DNA of 64,000 nt from Incurvaria masculella (GCA_946894095.1 OX335656.1:2309001-2373000), one strand, 5' to 3'. Shown: positions 24,122 to 36,167, numbered from the stretch's first letter. Notes: generated by a model not told the origin, from the sequence alone. Numbers and translations are program-made.

Positions 24122-27100
24122 ATGTCCGCATCTGTAGACGTCTTGGCTGGTGTGCCTTCGTCGGGCGCCTCAAACGAAAGCTACTTCTCCGAGCTGCACT
24201 GTTCGAAGGATGCGCTGACCGACCGGTATGGCTGGTTCCTACAATTTCTGCTCGCTGTCCTAGCCTTCACGTGCCTTATCGGTGAGTTGTAATGTTCAAA
24301 TATTTGCACAATTCGGAACTAAATCACTCATGTGGTTTGAAAAAGTCCAAATTACCATCCCAATCCTCCAGCGGGTTTCTAAGAATGTGTACCGTACCTA
24401 ATTTAAACCCCACCTCTGTATCTAATATTTTGAAAACATATTGTTTCCTGGTGCATGATGCCGTACTTGGCGTGAGTTGGCGGATTGACATAAATATTAC
24501 TGCGTACGGACAGGCCCTTGCATACAATAAAAATGGAGCAACGAAATGTTTTTAACAAATAGTTGATCACAAAGTGAGACCCCGCTTTAGCAAACTACAA
24601 AACTAAGTAGACAGGTACCTAACCAAAATATGAACACATCAGTTGTTTAAACAAAGAAAGAAATGAATCAATCACACAGCATCATGAACTGTTACAACCC
24701 AAACAGTGACTTTTCCTTAAGCGGCTCCAGACTCCGCCTGCTAGGGTTGGTACCATCGCCTTGGATGAAAAGATGCAATGAAAAATTGTCCGTATTTTCC
24801 ATTCAGTTCAATCTAGCCGTGCTCATAAAGGGAAGGTCCTGGCATTGCAACTAATTCCTTCGGGAATATGGTGTGCTGGGCTAATATGACGGTGGGTATG
24901 GTATAAGCGATCCATGTTCAGTCACGTAAAATATAATATGTATGGCATGATTGTGTGGGCAGGCAAAAGGTTCTGCGAGCCGCGGTACGCGCGTCGTCCA
25001 TGGCTTATCTGGTTCTTCGACACCTCGAAGCAGGGCCTCGGTGCCTTCATCATCCATGCCATCAACCTGTGGATCTCCCCTCACCTCACCGGCAACCCTT
25101 GCACCTGGTAACTATTCTTTCTTTCTTTTCATTGCACTCTCAATTATAATTTTAGTTTTTTTATTTTATTTTATTATAATTGTGGCTCATAGCTTAGGTC
25201 CTGAGCTATAATTTAATTTTGGAAAACCGTGAATTTGAGAACTTATCGTGTAAACTTTGGGTTTGAAATGTAAATGAATTTTAGCCTTTAACAGAATTGG
25301 TAGTTAAGTTGATTCCTAAAAAATATAGCGTAACATGCACGCGCATGTATTTGTTGCCCGATATTAGATACGAAATATCAAGTGAATTGGAACAGTGCTT
25401 TTGAAATGATAGTAAACTACGTTTGCATGGAGAGTGTAATTTTCTGGTGCTTACAGACCAGCCTTAAGAGATTATATCCCTTTTTATTGCTTATGGTTAA
25501 GTTTTGAGTGCGTCTTCTATATAATATAGTTCTAAAGTTATAATTAAAATAACAACAAAATTTATACTACCCTGATATACATGTTTTTAAAGATCGTGAA
25601 TACACAGTTGCTGATTAATCAAAAAGTCTGACAGGACAAACTTTGAATGTCCGTAGTTTCTCGCACAACAGTTCGCTATTTATAAGTTGAGACGAACTCT
25701 GTGCTAATTAGTAAAAGATACAAACTAATGTGAACAGTTGTGAAGTGTTTCGGCATGGAACTCAACAATGCACAGTCCAGTTATCAAAATAATTTTATTT
25801 TATTTAATTTTATTTGGGAAATCAACAGCTTACATATCTAGTACAATTTTTAAAAATTAAAATTACCTTAAACTAAAGCCAATTACAGATTTCCTCTAAT
25901 TACCGTTACAATTTTGTAGATTAATATAAGTAAGTAGGTAGTATAAAATGCGTGAAAAGAGAAAAAAGGGAAAAAAGAAAAGAAAAAGATTTAGCAATAA
26001 ACTTTTTATCATGTTCTATTCAATAAATTAAGGTGGGCCCCAAATGGGGAAAAAAGATCACGCCCATATTTCTTGTCAGAGATCCCAAATTTTGCTCAAA
26101 ATAGCTTTATTTCATCGAATTAGATGTCTGATGACCGTTGGCATTGTAAAATTGTGTTTGGTTTCTAAGTTAAAGGTCCGAAAGTTCGAATTTTTCGCGC
26201 ACTTTTATACAATAATTTGGAGGTGGATTACGCAATGATAAAGTAAGAACATCTTAAAAAGATTAGTCATCAGACATACCTTATTTAATCAAGACTTATA
26301 ATCTATTTAGTTTTTGTTAGATTTGTTACGACTACAGCGGTCGTGGTTTACTTTTAGCTATAAGTCGTTTTGTAATTAAAATTTTCGTAAATCTTACCAA
26401 ATCATACACTATGCACAATGTCTTTTTTGTGGCCATGTTGCATCTTCCTCATCATGGAGCCTGTCTTTTTCTTTGAAACAGAGAAGGTCCCAGAGCAGCA
26501 CGGTTTTGTACCGTGCCCGCGAATGAGTTAGTTCCGCCGGGTTGGGCCACCTTAATTTGTCTGAAGTTTGTCTTTCTTCAACAAAAATCTGGAGCTATAG
26601 CAGCATATGTTTTTTTGGTTTCCCTGTGACTCGGCATCAAATATCTAGAAATATTCATGTCCCTGGACAGTTCAATGTCGATATGTACAAACATTTGTCT
26701 GTTTGCATTGTGATAAAACCGACCAGTGTGCAATCTCATATTGGGATGAATTCCTCACTGCGCAAAGATATCAAAAGAATACATTAGTAATTGCCAACAT
26801 TACATTAGTACATTAGTAATTTATTTTATTATTAGTATTTATAAATACATTAGTAATTGTAAACATTGCCAACAGAGCTGAGGCAAACTGGTGGTAGCAC
26901 ATAGATTTTTGTGCATACTTTTTCTTCATTACACTCCACGATAAGCCAAAACATTGGTCGCAGTCCGATTTGAACCATCGTTACCAATAGCACGCTCAAA
27001 ACTAGTCCGATTCGCGCTTACAGCCCTGAAAATGGCGTCCCGTGAACGGTATGATGTCATCGTTACGTCATACCGTTATGGTTTAAATACTTAAATACTT

Positions 27101-30100
27101 AAAAAATACTTAAATATGTTTGCATTATCCATATTCATAAATATCGACATATTAATGGGTCATATAAATCTCATACTACCACAGCCTAAGCCTTTGTCTT
27201 CCAAGGCGATATATTATTTATTTTATTTAAAGGCTCAGTGAATATATTCAAACAATAAGCAAAACTATAGTGATTACATACCTACATATAGTGATTACAT
27301 AAAAACGAATCTTTTAAGGGTGTAATAATTCCTGATTGCACTCAGCGTCTATAAGGGCGTAAGTGCAACCATATTTTATTATTTTTCAAAATAATAAAAT
27401 TATGGTTCTTTTTTTATTATTTCTTTATAAGTTTTAGACAGGCAGCATATGCTGATGCGTCTAAATCCAGTGTTTAACTTGATAAATTTAGTTGCTAAAT
27501 GGTTTTTTATTTAAAAAATTATTTATTTTAGAATTTCAAGAAGATGAAAGATGAATTGACGGTCTAGCTATATTTGAAACCTATAACAGTCAATTTCATC
27601 TTGAGACCTACTTTTTGCGATTCTTGTGATAGGTCACATAGCATCACGTTCAGGTCTTCGGGTGACTCTGCCAGTAGGACAATATCGTCCGCAAACCTCA
27701 GGTGGTTTAGGAGTCTTCCGTTCACGTTTATGCCCATACCATTCCATTCGAGCTTCTTGAATATATCCTCCATTACATTCGTGAAGAGTTTCGGCCAGAT
27801 GACATCTCCTTGCCTCACTCCACGGTAGATGGGAATTGTAGTGGTTTCTCCCTGAACTTCTACAGTCATTGTTGCAGATTTGTAAATGGTCTTGAGTATC
27901 TCAATATATCGGTAGTCCACTCTACATTGCTGCAGTGCATCCATTACTGCCCAGTGTTCCACAGAGTCGAACGCCTTTTCATAGTCGACAAAAGCAAGGT
28001 ATAGTGGTTTTCCATATTCGCACGTTTTCTGAATCACTTGCCTGAATGAATGACAATGAAGACAAAACCAAGCTGATGGGAACCACAGATCTAGCAGCAA
28101 ATCCAATCACGGTCTTCGGCACTGCAATAGAGCAAGTCCACGAGTATTGCTACTTGGGCCAAGTGATTAAACTCGGACGTGACCCACTCGCAAAAGAAAT
28201 AGGCAGGCGTATTCAGCTGGCGTGGGGCGCCTTCGGAAAACTTAGAGATGTCTTCAATTCTAAGATGCCCCAGTCTCTTAAGACCAGACTGTTTGACCAA
28301 TGCGTGCTGCCGGTTTTGACCTACGCCTGCGAGACATGGACGCTCACAGTTGGTACTGCACACAAGCTGAAAGTTACCCAAAGGGCAATGGAAAGATCCA
28401 TGCTCGGTATCTCACTGCGCGACCGAATGCCAAATCTGCTGATACGCCAAAGCACCAAGGTCACTGACGTTATGCATAGGGTTGCTAAACTCAAGTGGCA
28501 ATGGGCAGGTCACGTATGTCGCAGAAATGACCACAGATGGAGCACTGAAGTCTTAATGTGGAGACCCTACACAGGGAAAAGAAGCGTCGGCAAACCGCCA
28601 GCACGTTGGTCAGACGATATACGTCAGACAGCAGGTGACAACTGGCGAAGAAAAACAGGAGACCGCACAACTTGGCGAAGTCTGGGGGAGGCATACGTCC
28701 AGTAGTGGACAACAAAAGGCTGAAGAAGAAGAAGAAGAAGAACAGTCAATATTGAACGCTCATTTAATTTAATTTCTTATCCTTAGGTAGGATACCTACG
28801 CTTGGACACGTTATTCGAGAAGAGCCGACAAACAAGTTTCATTAATAAATGACATATATTCATAATGATAAAATATTACAAATTGCCGAGTGCAGTGTGC
28901 TGCCTGTGGATTATGAAAAATGAAAAAATTTAGGTTTAGCCATACAAAACTATCCTAATTACTATGTTCGGGTATATACAGCCATCGTCATTTTGGATAT
29001 CATATATCAAGTCAACATAAAGGTAAAAAAACAAAATTATTTAATTACTATGTTCAGGTGTATATAGCTCATATTCGGTGCTGAAACTTTTTTATGAATA
29101 TTTGTCTAATTAGAGAACACAAAGCACCAGCGACAACTTGAAATTATAGCTAGACCATCAATATACATATAAACTTTTTGGATTATCAAAATTCATCGAG
29201 GGTTTTTTTAAATATAATTAAATGTTGTTTTACTTACGTCCTTAGCAAACTTGTTAATCTATTAAATATTACAGCCCTGTGTTAAATTTTTCACTAGCCT
29301 GCACTCTGTGTCTTTCCCCTGGCAAGCGAATTTCCCCTGATCGTTAAAAAATATAAAATACTTTTAGCAATCATTGGCCACTTCTGCAATAACACGGGAA
29401 CAGAGTTTAATATGCACACAATTAATATCACACTGATAACGCATTCTTTTGGGTGGAGTCAAAACTCGAAAGAGCCAAACTCAAATACCCAAAATATCTA
29501 CATCCAAGCCATTTAAAGGAGTATCTACTTGAGTGATGCAAGTAAATGTTCATCCTTCATAATGTGTGTGCATATTGCAGGTACATAGTGAACTTCATGC
29601 TGGACTCGACACTCGGCCTGCTCATCATATGGGCCGGCATCCGCCTGGCGCAGCACCTCGCTCGGACATATGACCTTCCAGTTATGAACTTCGGGGAGTA
29701 TGGTGGGTTTTTGTTTTGTTAGTGTATGCACTGTGTATAGTGATTACAAACAATTTGGAATCACTATACAGAGGGAAAACAAGTCCCTATACTTTATTGA
29801 AATTATTTTCGCAAACAGCGGAGTTTCTTTCCAGTTCTGCTTCGCTGTGTTTTGTTTTGCTGAACTGGCCAATGTTAAAATATGACAAATCCGAGTGCAG
29901 TGTACTGTCTATGGATGATGAATAAACAATACAATACAATACATTGACAGTGCTCCCTAATGTGCCTCAGATTGAAAGTTTCAACAAAATCCATTCAGTA
30001 TGTTCCGAGGTATTACAATTAATTACTTTGAAAATTGTTAATGTCTACTTTAAAATGTCTGCTTATAGAGCGTGTCCATTCCTAATAGACAAACCAGTTT

Positions 30101-33100
30101 CACTTGTCTTGCACACAGTCTAATGCAGTGCTGGCATCAAAATACATCTTACTCACTTAATTTATCTTCGTTTGTAAACAGTGATTTGAGGTCATCCAAC
30201 GAGATATACATTGCTCATACGGCTTATATCTCAATCAGCCAGTCAAAATGCCCTTTTTATGTTAAGCGCGGCATATGGTGTACGCCAGGACGACGCCCAT
30301 GGGATTTAAAACTTACAGGGGGTTGCGAAAATCGTTTTTGCAGCATAGGATCAACATGTGAAGCTATACTCCCTACAAACCAAACGAGCAGTCGGGGCCA
30401 TAAAAGTTTATGAGCTAGTGAAGCCCAGTTGTGGATCCGCGATTATCGATAGCGTCTATAGATATTTCATGATTTCATGAACCAGATACATTGTCAAATA
30501 TTCGTCTTATCCCTGATGGATGGTGAGTATATTTACTAGGGAAGTATATTTAACATTTTTTATGTTTGCGCAATTTTCAAATAAAAATAAAAATTAAATC
30601 GTCTGTCATCTAACGGGTTTTTTATTTATGCAAAGGTTAAAATAAAATAAAAAACTTATGAAAGCAGTTCAAAAATCATATAAAATATGAAAAAGTAACC
30701 AACACGTGGTATATATCTTGCCCGTCATGTGGTATTTTTATGTATGATTTACGAAAACAAATTTGATAATTCGGTATTTTTAGTAGGTATTAGTAGGATT
30801 ATTTTTTATTTCGTTAAAAAACAAAAACACATTATTGATCAACGTTTGCGACTGAATATTTAAATCGCCATGAAGTTTAGTCGTTGCACTATAACAAAAC
30901 GCCTCCATCTCGATAGAAAGTACAACGGCAACTATCCAATACATCAAACAATCAAACATCATTCCTCCATCCCCTCCCCTCCCCGCGAGCGACCAATCAG
31001 ATCACAACAAATCTCCCAATGAATCTATACTGCGTTCGATCTAGGAAATCCCCTGTGCTATTCTCTTTCCCCCATGGGTTACACTCTTCATTTCACAGAA
31101 CGTAAGCTGTGTTTGTAATTATAAAGAAGTGTTGGTAAATACTACAATAGTCTAGCTAATTCGCGTGATAATAATTTCGTACATACTTAACGAGTCAGTA
31201 GTTACATACATACAAAAACTGTTAGATGACAGACGACTTAATTTTAATTTTAATTTGAAACTTGCGCAGATATAAAAACATTTAATATACTTCCCTAGCA
31301 AATATACTCACCATTATCGATACCGCTATCGATAATCGCGCATCCACAACTGGGCTTCACTAGCTCATAAACTTTTATGGCCCCGACTGCACGTTTGGTT
31401 TGTAGGGAGTATAGCATCATCTAGTAGTGAACAGGGGAAGCTTTGTATTGATTTGAATATAATCGAGAGATGAGTTGGCTGACATAATTGTCGAAATAGC
31501 TCAGCGGTCAGAGCAGTGGATATCAAAAGGTCGCGGGTAGAAATCCTACTTTTTACGAATGAATGAATAAATTCTTTGTTGTGTATAAATAAAAATATAA
31601 TTACAAACCAAACATACAGCAAAACAACAATACTGCACAAAGGCAGACTTATCACTAAGAGTGATTTCTTCCAGTCAACCCTTGGGGTGATGAGGAAAGG
31701 CAATAGAAATATCTGTAATAATCAGAACCAACATTCATAGATTACAAGGTAGTGACTAAGCCCCGGTTGCACGAAGCGACGGCCGAGTTAATCAATGTTC
31801 AAACACGTCACTTTTAGTGATCCGCATAGAGTTCCTTCCATACTGTCCACACAAATTGACGTGTTTGATCATACTTTGACGTTGATTTTGATTTTTTGTC
31901 CTTTCGTGCACTCGGCCCTAAGTGAACTACCATTAGGACAAAAAAATACTTATAAACATGAAAAGTGATAAACCATACTTGAACATGATTTAGACACATC
32001 AGCCTAGGCTGCCTGTCTAACATAAAATAAATAATAAATAGGTGACACACCTAGAAAAAAAAATCAACTCCAAATACATACATATACCATAAAATACACA
32101 TATAATTAAATATACTAATATATATGATACGATACACTAATAAATATTTTTAAATCCACAAACCAGGATGAAAATAATAAAAAATCTATAATACCTATTA
32201 CCATTGATTCTAAAATCAGTAATATTACAATAATAATAAAAATATAAAAAACAAATATTGCAATAAGAACAGCCTTCGTATTTACATTTCATTTAAGTAA
32301 AACTCCTCCGTGAGCATTGACACGCGCCTGAATACAATGCGCAGGCAAGCCGCCGTCGTGCGACGCGTGGCTGTACCAGTGCGCGCTGTACGCGGCGCTC
32401 GCCACCTTCACGAAGGCGGCGCTGGCGCTCGTGCTGCAGCTGCCGCCGTCGGTGGCGGCGCTCTCCGACCTGCGCCTCTCGCCCGTCTCCGACCCGCGGC
32501 TCGAGCTCGCCGTCGTCATGCTCATCGTACCGTTCTTTGTGAATGTAAGTCCCATTGTGATCTAAGAAAAGTTAGGAGAAAAGATAATGAGAATCTTGAC
32601 TTTAGTTGCCTATGTGACTTTATGAATGTTCGTCTGTCTATATCTAGATCGATTATTTCGTATTTTTAAAACCCGTATTAAACCTTGCGAATTGATAAGC
32701 TGGGGAAGCACCTCTGAACGCGGTTAGTTTCTGGATGGGTGACCACTTTCAACCGTTGAGGCTGGCCGTGGTTCGGATTCCACGTAAAACTTTAGTTCAT
32801 TCCTTACTTACTAGGTGGTAGGGTTGATCCCACCCGGATTGGTGCCATCGAATTGAATGAACGATGGTCGAAGCGGCAATGAAAATTGTCCGTGTTTTCC
32901 ATCCAGTTCAATGAAGCCGAGCAATATAAGGAAGGTCCTGCCATGAGATCTAGTTCCCATGTGGTGTGTTAGAATAATATCTGACGGTCAGTTCGGTATT
33001 AGCTTTCCATGTCCAGTTACATTAAAAAAAAAAAATTAAAAAAATGGGAGCGCTGTGCCTACAAGACAAACACTGTGGAAGTGAGAAGTTAACTCAAATA

Positions 33101-36100
33101 CTACTACCGCAAGTTGGAGAGAGATAGAACATACCTTTTTTAGTCGTTATAAGTACACAGTGTCCGCTTATTAAACTTGAAATGCTATTTTTTGTAAAAT
33201 CTTTATAATTACTCTAGATTTTGTCAAAAAAGCATGCGTTGAAAACATTTGTTTGTATTGACCTGTGTATTTGTAGATTGTGAGGTGACCGGTGTAAATA
33301 AGCTGGACATAACTCTAAATTTTACATCTTTTCCTCATTATTTCGAAGTAAAATATGCAACATAACATAAATTAATTCTCTCGAAGAGAACATTTCAGGA
33401 CATTGTATGAGTCAATTTTGGTCACATTCCATTTTTTCACATTGTTTCTGACCTGGTTATGTTCATTTCGTAACGAATGCCAATGATTCGTCACGATATG
33501 GTTTGGGATTAATTTAAAACTGTAGCTTCTCCCTTCCCCTAGTAGATAGTAGGGTTGAGGCCTGCACGGGTCGTTACCATCGCATTGGATGAAAAGATGG
33601 TCGCAGCGGCATTGAGATATCTATGTTTTTCGTTCAGTTCAATGTAGCCTTGTTCATAATGGGAAGGTCCTTGCAAGACACCTCATTCCTCCGGGAATGC
33701 AGTATGTTAGGCTAGTAAAATAACAGTTGGTAACATGAAAATTGTTTACTGCTTTTCAGATTCTAATTTTCTGGATGACGGATAACTTCCTAATGTACCA
33801 TCCCCGCGGAGTTAGTACGAAGCTCAAAACTAAAGTAAGTAACATGATAGGTTTCCTACCACTCCCCGCAACAGCCAAACATGAACATGGCTCAGATCTA
33901 TAAGAGAGCTTAAATTGTATATATTTCAAACTAAAACATGTTATGTATCATATTTGTTTAACCCGAAAATAGAACCAATTTATTTTGTGTTTTGGTATTG
34001 TGTAATTTTTTTTTGTTTATTTGGTTATTACATTTCTCTTTGTTCGTGCGTTTTAAACGAAATACACGGGTTTCACGATTTACATGTATGTTTGATTTAA
34101 CCAACACAAATTTTCCAATATTTGCGTGAACTTAAAAAAGTAATAAAGCTTAAAATGTAATAATTTCACTTTGCAGGTTTCATTTCTTATGCGTGTGAAA
34201 TTTGCTCCACAAAACGATGCATTTAATTTTTTTTAATTTATTTAATATCGTTTTCGTTGGCTTTTTATTTTATTTCAATTTAGTAGAAGTCAGTGATTTT
34301 TTTGCAAACCGTAGTGTGTGGCTGACATCATTTATGATATCATTATCATATCAATTTGCTGTGTGGGTTCCGGTACCTAATATATGATTGGGCTCACTTT
34401 TTTACAAACATGTTTACGTGCATGTTGTAAGAGGCGACTAAAGGATTCGTGGTTTTGATTCCACGTAAAACTGTAAGTATGTTTCCTTACTTAATAGTAG
34501 GGTTGGTACAGTCACGTTAAAAGAACGATGGTCAAAGCGGCAATGAATTGTTTGCATTGCTGTGTTTTCACTCCAGTTCAATGTAACGAATGTGATATTT
34601 ATGTATAACCGTGAAGAAAGGACACATTAATTAAGGAAAGATACTTGTAAGAAGAACTACTTTATGAATATACCACAAGGCTGGACCCGAACTAGCAAAA
34701 CATACCTTTTGGGTATTGTGTCTACCAATTTAGACCTATACCTGCTGTAGACCCATAATTTGGAATTCTGCCACAGTCTTTTCCTCCCGTAATCAATGCC
34801 TCCTACTAACACAGACATCCATTTGTTTAACGCTTTACCTGCGTTGCTGACATTGACTGTAAAGATTGAACAATTAAACTGGGCTCTTTCTTTAATTAAT
34901 GTGTCCTTGCTTCACGGTCCATTGTACATACATGTCACATTCGTTAAAAAAAACGACGTAATTGCTTGGTACGAAAAAGTGTATTTACTCAGTTCAATGT
35001 AGCCATGTAATAAAGGAAGGTCCTGGCATGGAACCTAATTTGTGGTATTTTGGGCTTATATCATGACAGTAGGTGTGGTATTAGTCATCTATGTCCTTAC
35101 ATAAAAATAGAAATACAACGAGACCTGAAAAGTTTTTCCGTTTAGGATAAATATAATGTGATGAGAGGTACAGAAATATGTGTGGTTTGTTGTGGAGGAC
35201 CTTATAAATTGTTAATAGTACCTTATTTTTAACAGTTTTGCAGAAAACAAACTATAAATATAACAAATGTACCTATTTATTATCAAAAAGCAAGGTCTCA
35301 CAGCACAAGGACAGTAAAAAATCCGAAAGTCGTAATTTGTAGTTATTTCTCAAAAAAAAAACCTGGGACGTTTTGTCTTTTACAACATTTATGTCAAAGC
35401 TTTTTTTAATAAATTACCATTTTAACATGCATACATACCTTCACGCCGCTTTCGCTGCATGGAGGGGTAGGCAGAGATGATAGAGCGCCATACGGTGCGA
35501 TCACAGCACAACTCTTTCGCTTCATCTACAAACTTACATATTTTCATACATGCTCTACGTGCTACGTACCAGACCTGTAAGCTTGGCGTTTAACATGTTA
35601 AGGTCGGCCCATAAGCATCAGAAAATTTCGCCTCCCATACAAACGTAGTTTACTAATAATTTGAAAACCACTATTCCAACATACTTGATATTTGGTATCT
35701 AATATTAGGCTACAAATATCTGTGTCTGCATGCCTTTGTTTTTTCGGTAAATGTATTCTGGGTCAAACCACAGAGAAAACCAATTTCGTATGAAGATTTT
35801 CTTTTTGCTTTAATTTCATTCGTTTTGGATTTTTCAAAAAACAAAAGCATGCAGACACAGATATTTGTTACCTGATATTATATATTAAATATCAATTCAA
35901 TTGGAATACCGGTTTCCAAATGATTAGTAAACTACGTTTGTATGGGGAGCATAGCTTACGGGCCGTTTTTAAGATAAAATGACTAAGTTTTAGGTACTAA
36001 AGAACCTATCCATGTGACTTCAAGATGCCAAGCCTCTAGCTTGGTCGGTGGCATAGCTGACAGATTACCATTCGCAGGTGAAGTACCAATCCATAAAGAA

Positions 36101-36167
36101 GGAGCGTACGGGGTCGGACAGCGAAGAGCACTCGGCCGACGAAAAGCTCCTGGCTGCGAACGTATGA
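24122..36167 (+). CDS. STIMATE: STIMATE (TMEM110) homologue, ER store-operated Ca2+ entry regulator
   Basis: Six coding exons: 24122-24281, 24963-25107, 29581-29702, 32345-32544, 33760-33834, 36078-36167. Every junction has GT/AG borders and matching phase, giving 263 aa (the human protein is slightly under 300). Hydrophobic segments lie near residues 38-54, 75-92, 105-123, 150-172 and 196-220, so about five membrane spans are likely. Family hallmarks are RRPWLIWFFDTSKQGLG in exon 2, NFGEYG across exons 3/4, and LIVPFFVNILIFWMTDNFLM across exons 4/5. The tail is charged (YQSIKKERTGSDSEEHSADE) and probably cytosolic. In vertebrates STIMATE sits at ER-plasma membrane junctions and helps STIM1 activate store-operated calcium entry; the same role here is inferred from homology. 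The ATG at 24122 is the only one in frame before the first membrane segment. Exon 4 is much richer in GC than the rest. Confidence 0.93.
24282..24962 (+). other. STIMATE intron 1, containing a SINE up to the acceptor
   Basis: Donor GTGAGT at 24282 and acceptor AG at 24961-24962. A + strand SINE body occupies about 24740-24930, so only some 30 bp separate its end from exon 2. The bases before the AG (GGCATGATTGTGTGGGCAG) lack a clear pyrimidine tract. Confidence 0.8.
24740..24930 (+). repeat. SINE body copy in STIMATE intron 1
   Basis: GGTTGGTACCATCGCCTTGG, AATGAAAAATTGTCCGTATT, AAGGGAAGGTCCTGGCATTG, then GGGCTAATATGACGG and CCATGTTCAGTCACGTAAAA. The head is not recognisable. Confidence 0.75.
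26028..26555 (+). mobile_element. TTAA MITE, copy 4
   Basis: TTAA at 26028-26031 and 26552-26555; 520 bp between. Left end GGTGGGCCCC with a small deletion after it, right end GGTTGGGCCACC. Internal words match copies 1 and 3. Confidence 0.85.
27585..28750 (+). mobile_element. RTE-type LINE, 5'-truncated and 5'-inverted (twin priming)
   Basis: Positions 27595 to about 28045 encode, on the minus strand, an RT core (FVDYEKAFDSVEHW, YRGVRQGDVIWPK, LRFADDIVLLAE) ending at LKMK. Positions from about 28046 encode, on the + strand, the following part (DKTKLMG, YCYLGQVIKLGRD, AWGAFGKLRDVF, PVLTYACETWTL, WQWAGHVCR) to a stop at 28705. A GAAGAA-type tail runs at about 28715-28740. A perfect 10-bp duplication AACAGTCAAT lies at 27585-27594 and 28741-28750. 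The two halves are consecutive in the protein but inverted in the DNA, as expected for one twin-primed insertion. It is inactive. Confidence 0.9.
30361..31416. mobile_element. fold-back element with arms of about 250 bp
   Basis: The left arm (about 30361-30625) runs from GCTATACTCCCTACAAACCA via GGGGCCATAAAAGTTTATGA and GCGATTATCGATAGCG to CGTCTGTCATCTAACGG. The complement of 31416-31210 repeats this nearly base for base. The interior (about 30640-31200) is AT-rich with no transposase recognised; a 60-codon minus frame there has no domain. Confidence 0.85.
31490..31700 (+). repeat. probable tRNA-derived SINE, second family
   Basis: TAGCTCAGCGGTCAGAGC is a good Pol III A-box/D-arm sequence, and GGGTAGAAATCCTAC about 35 bases on is a degenerate T-arm/B box. 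The body that follows differs from the main SINE. The T arm is too diverged for a functional tRNA gene. Confidence 0.5.
31985..32042 (+). repeat. 3' tail of CR1-like LINE
   Basis: TTTAGACACATCAGCCTAGG through CTGCCTGTCTAACA, then an ATAA-type short repeat. The same tail follows a LINE coding end at 55330-55630. Confidence 0.7.
32690..33032 (+). repeat. SINE with a 5S rRNA-like head
   Basis: Around 32717-32748 the sequence reads CGCGGTTAGTTTCTGGATGG then GTGACCACTT, which closely follows the internal control region of insect 5S rRNA (C(G)CGGTTAGTACTTAGATGG...GACCGCTT). After it come GGTTCGGATTCCACG and the same body as the tRNA-headed copies (AACGATGGTCGAAGCGGCAA, GTGTTTTCCATCCAGTTCAA), ending in an A run near 33022-33032. 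It is too short and diverged for a 5S gene. Confidence 0.7.
33530..33738 (+). repeat. SINE body copy
   Basis: TAGTAGGGTTGAGGCCTGCA, GGTTGGATGAA-like sequence (ATTGGATGAAAAGATGGTCG), CGTTCAGTTCAATGTAGCCT, GGGAAGGTCCTTGCAAGACA. It ends shortly before the exon 5 acceptor region. Confidence 0.7.
34425..35110 (+). repeat. two diverged SINE fragments
   Basis: 34425-34590 has GTAAGAGGCGACTAAAGGAT, TTTTGATTCCACGTAAAACT and GATGGTCAAAGCGGCAATGA. 34985-35110 has CAGTTCAATGTAGCCATG, GGAAGGTCCTGGCATGGAAC and GTGGTATTAGTCATCTATGT. Between them is unrelated AT-rich DNA, so this may be one copy with a large insertion. Confidence 0.6.
35600..35965. repeat. fold-back family D, complete copy
   Basis: The left arm (CATACAAACGTAGTTTACTA, AATTTGAAAACCAC, ATCTGTGTCTGCATGC) is repeated as its complement at the right (CATGCAGACACAGATATTTG, AGTAAACTACGTTTGTATGG). 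Arms are about 130 bases; the centre is T-rich. Related pieces are at 6245-6560, 25340-25460 and 39580-39962. Confidence 0.8.

Larger units (their letters stand above)
25108..29580 (+). other. STIMATE intron 2 (about 4.5 kb), transposon-rich
   Basis: Donor GTAACT, acceptor TTGCAG at 29575-29580. It contains a right-arm copy of fold-back family D (25340-25460), a TTAA MITE (26028-26555) and an inverted/direct RTE LINE (27595-28740). A 50-base stretch near 28870-28920 recurs near 29875-29925 (GAGTGCAGTGT-containing), outside known families. The remainder is AT-rich with no exon seen. Confidence 0.7.
29703..32344 (+). other. STIMATE intron 3, with large fold-back element and SINE
   Basis: Donor GTGGGT at 29703, acceptor GCAG ending 32344. 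It contains the inverted-repeat element at 30361-31416, a tRNA-like SINE head near 31495-31560, and a CR1-like LINE 3' tail at 31985-32042. An (AATAC)n-like microsatellite lies near 29925-29945. No exon is seen. Confidence 0.7.
32545..33759 (+). other. STIMATE intron 4, containing two SINE copies
   Basis: Donor GTAAGT at 32545, acceptor TTTTCAG ending 33759. It contains a SINE with a 5S-like head (32690-33030) and another SINE body (33530-33735). Confidence 0.8.
33835..36077 (+). other. STIMATE intron 5, SINE fragments and fold-back D
   Basis: Donor GTAAGT at 33835, acceptor TTCGCAG ending 36077. It holds diverged SINE pieces at 34425-34590 and 34985-35110 and a complete fold-back D element at 35600-35965. 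No extra exon is seen. Confidence 0.7.

Noticed and set aside
31495..31562. possible tRNA gene
   Set aside because: The D-arm/A-box is good but the T arm is degenerate and I could not form a convincing acceptor stem and anticodon loop; better read as a SINE head.
32700..32750. possible 5S rRNA gene
   Set aside because: Only about 35 bases resemble the internal control region; the rest of the 120-base gene is absent and SINE body follows.
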